Shown in pieces: positions 5,919 to 6,194 of a stretch of 6,194 nucleotides of DNA. This DNA is from Deltaproteobacteria bacterium (GTDB lineage Bacteria > Desulfobacterota > Binatia > Binatales > Binataceae): the NCBI GenBank assembly GCA_021799555.1, contig JAJZAG010000227.1, positions 1-6,194 of the forward strand. The letters are read 5' to 3'. A program made the translations under genes and the position numbers. Below the pieces are notes generated by a model. The model worked only from the letters and a program-made list of their open reading frames with translations, was not told the DNA's origin and searched no databases. Position 1 is the stretch's first letter. The number at the start of each line of letters is the position of its first letter.

Positions 5919-6194
5919 ATGCGCACGCTTAAAACTCTGCTCGACGGACTACGGTTCGGCGAAGGCCCGCGATGGCGCGACGGCAAGCTCTACTTCTCCG
6001 ACATGCACGCCGGCCGCGTGATGACGGCCGATTTGGAAGGACGCTCGAGCGTAGTGTGCGAGGTGCCGAACGATCCGTCGGGACTCGGATGGCTTCCCGA
6101 CGGCACGATGCTCGTGGTCTCGATGAGGGATCGCAAAGTGATGCGGCTCGAGCGCGGCGGCGAGCTGCGCGTGCATGCGGATCTGTCGGGACTC
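5919..6194 (+). CDS. SMP-30/gluconolactonase-like hydrolase, N-terminal part (cut by window edge)
   Basis: The first 92 residues of an SMP-30/gluconolactonase/LRE-like beta-propeller protein are present. These enzymes are metal-dependent and commonly hydrolyse sugar or other lactones. The N-terminal motif LDGLRFGEGPRWRDGKLYFS (8-27) is diagnostic; Glu15 matches the conserved metal-ligand Glu of SMP-30. It is followed by SDMHAGRVMTADLEG (27-41), NDPSGLGWLPDGTMLVVSM (53-71) and VMRLERGGE (76-84), the repeating propeller-blade pattern. Full-length members are about 280-300 residues, so two thirds are missing and the distal metal ligands (Asn and Asp) cannot be checked. No signal peptide is seen, suggesting a cytoplasmic enzyme. 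It lies 27 bp after the CoA-transferase pair on the same strand, so very probably in the same operon, perhaps opening a lactone intermediate. That role is inference from context. Confidence 0.88.
   Translation, partial: MRTLKTLLDGLRFGEGPRWRDGKLYFSDMHAGRVMTADLEGRSSVVCEVPNDPSGLGWLPDGTMLVVSMRDRKVMRLERGGELRVHADLSGL

Overview
The window is GC-rich DNA packed with bacterial protein-coding genes. It carries no RNA genes, CRISPR arrays, insertion sequences or prophage genes that I can see. Heavy use of GCG, CGC, GCC and GAG codons, a DUF6178-like gene (a family I associate with Deltaproteobacteria-type genomes) and a paired class III CoA-transferase operon suggest an environmental, possibly uncultured, member of the old deltaproteobacterial radiation (Desulfobacterota, Myxococcota or Binatota-like). 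That placement is inference from codon style and gene content; no marker gene is present.

Left part (1-2571): a divergent pair. On the minus strand, running off the left edge, is thiD, the thiamine pyrimidine kinase, recognisable from its N-terminal Gly-rich motif to its catalytic Cys. About 140 bp away, reading rightwards, is a 571-residue cytoplasmic protein that looks like the DUF6178 family, of unknown function.

Middle (2572-3133): about 560 bp with no convincing gene. It holds a 13-bp perfect palindrome, then a compact three-segment inverted-repeat cluster ending in a T-run. The cluster can be read as a Rho-independent terminator, as a terminator/antiterminator switch, or as an operator. 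After it come an isolated very strong Shine-Dalgarno-like sequence and a repeat-rich GC stretch with an Arg-rich open frame of doubtful reality.

Right part (3134-6194): a tight plus-strand operon of a YciI-like small protein, two adjacent CaiB/BaiF (class III) CoA-transferase subunits separated by 2 bp, and the start of an SMP-30/gluconolactonase-type hydrolase cut by the right edge. The second CoA-transferase keeps the family's nucleophilic Asp (D175) and the first appears to lack it. The pair therefore plausibly forms one heteromeric CoA-transferase, with CoA activation of an organic acid and a lactonase-type step in the same catabolic route. The substrate cannot be read from the sequence. 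The most interesting points are the asymmetric CoA-transferase pair and the attenuator-like structure in the long intergenic region. I saw no clearly new defence or mobile system.
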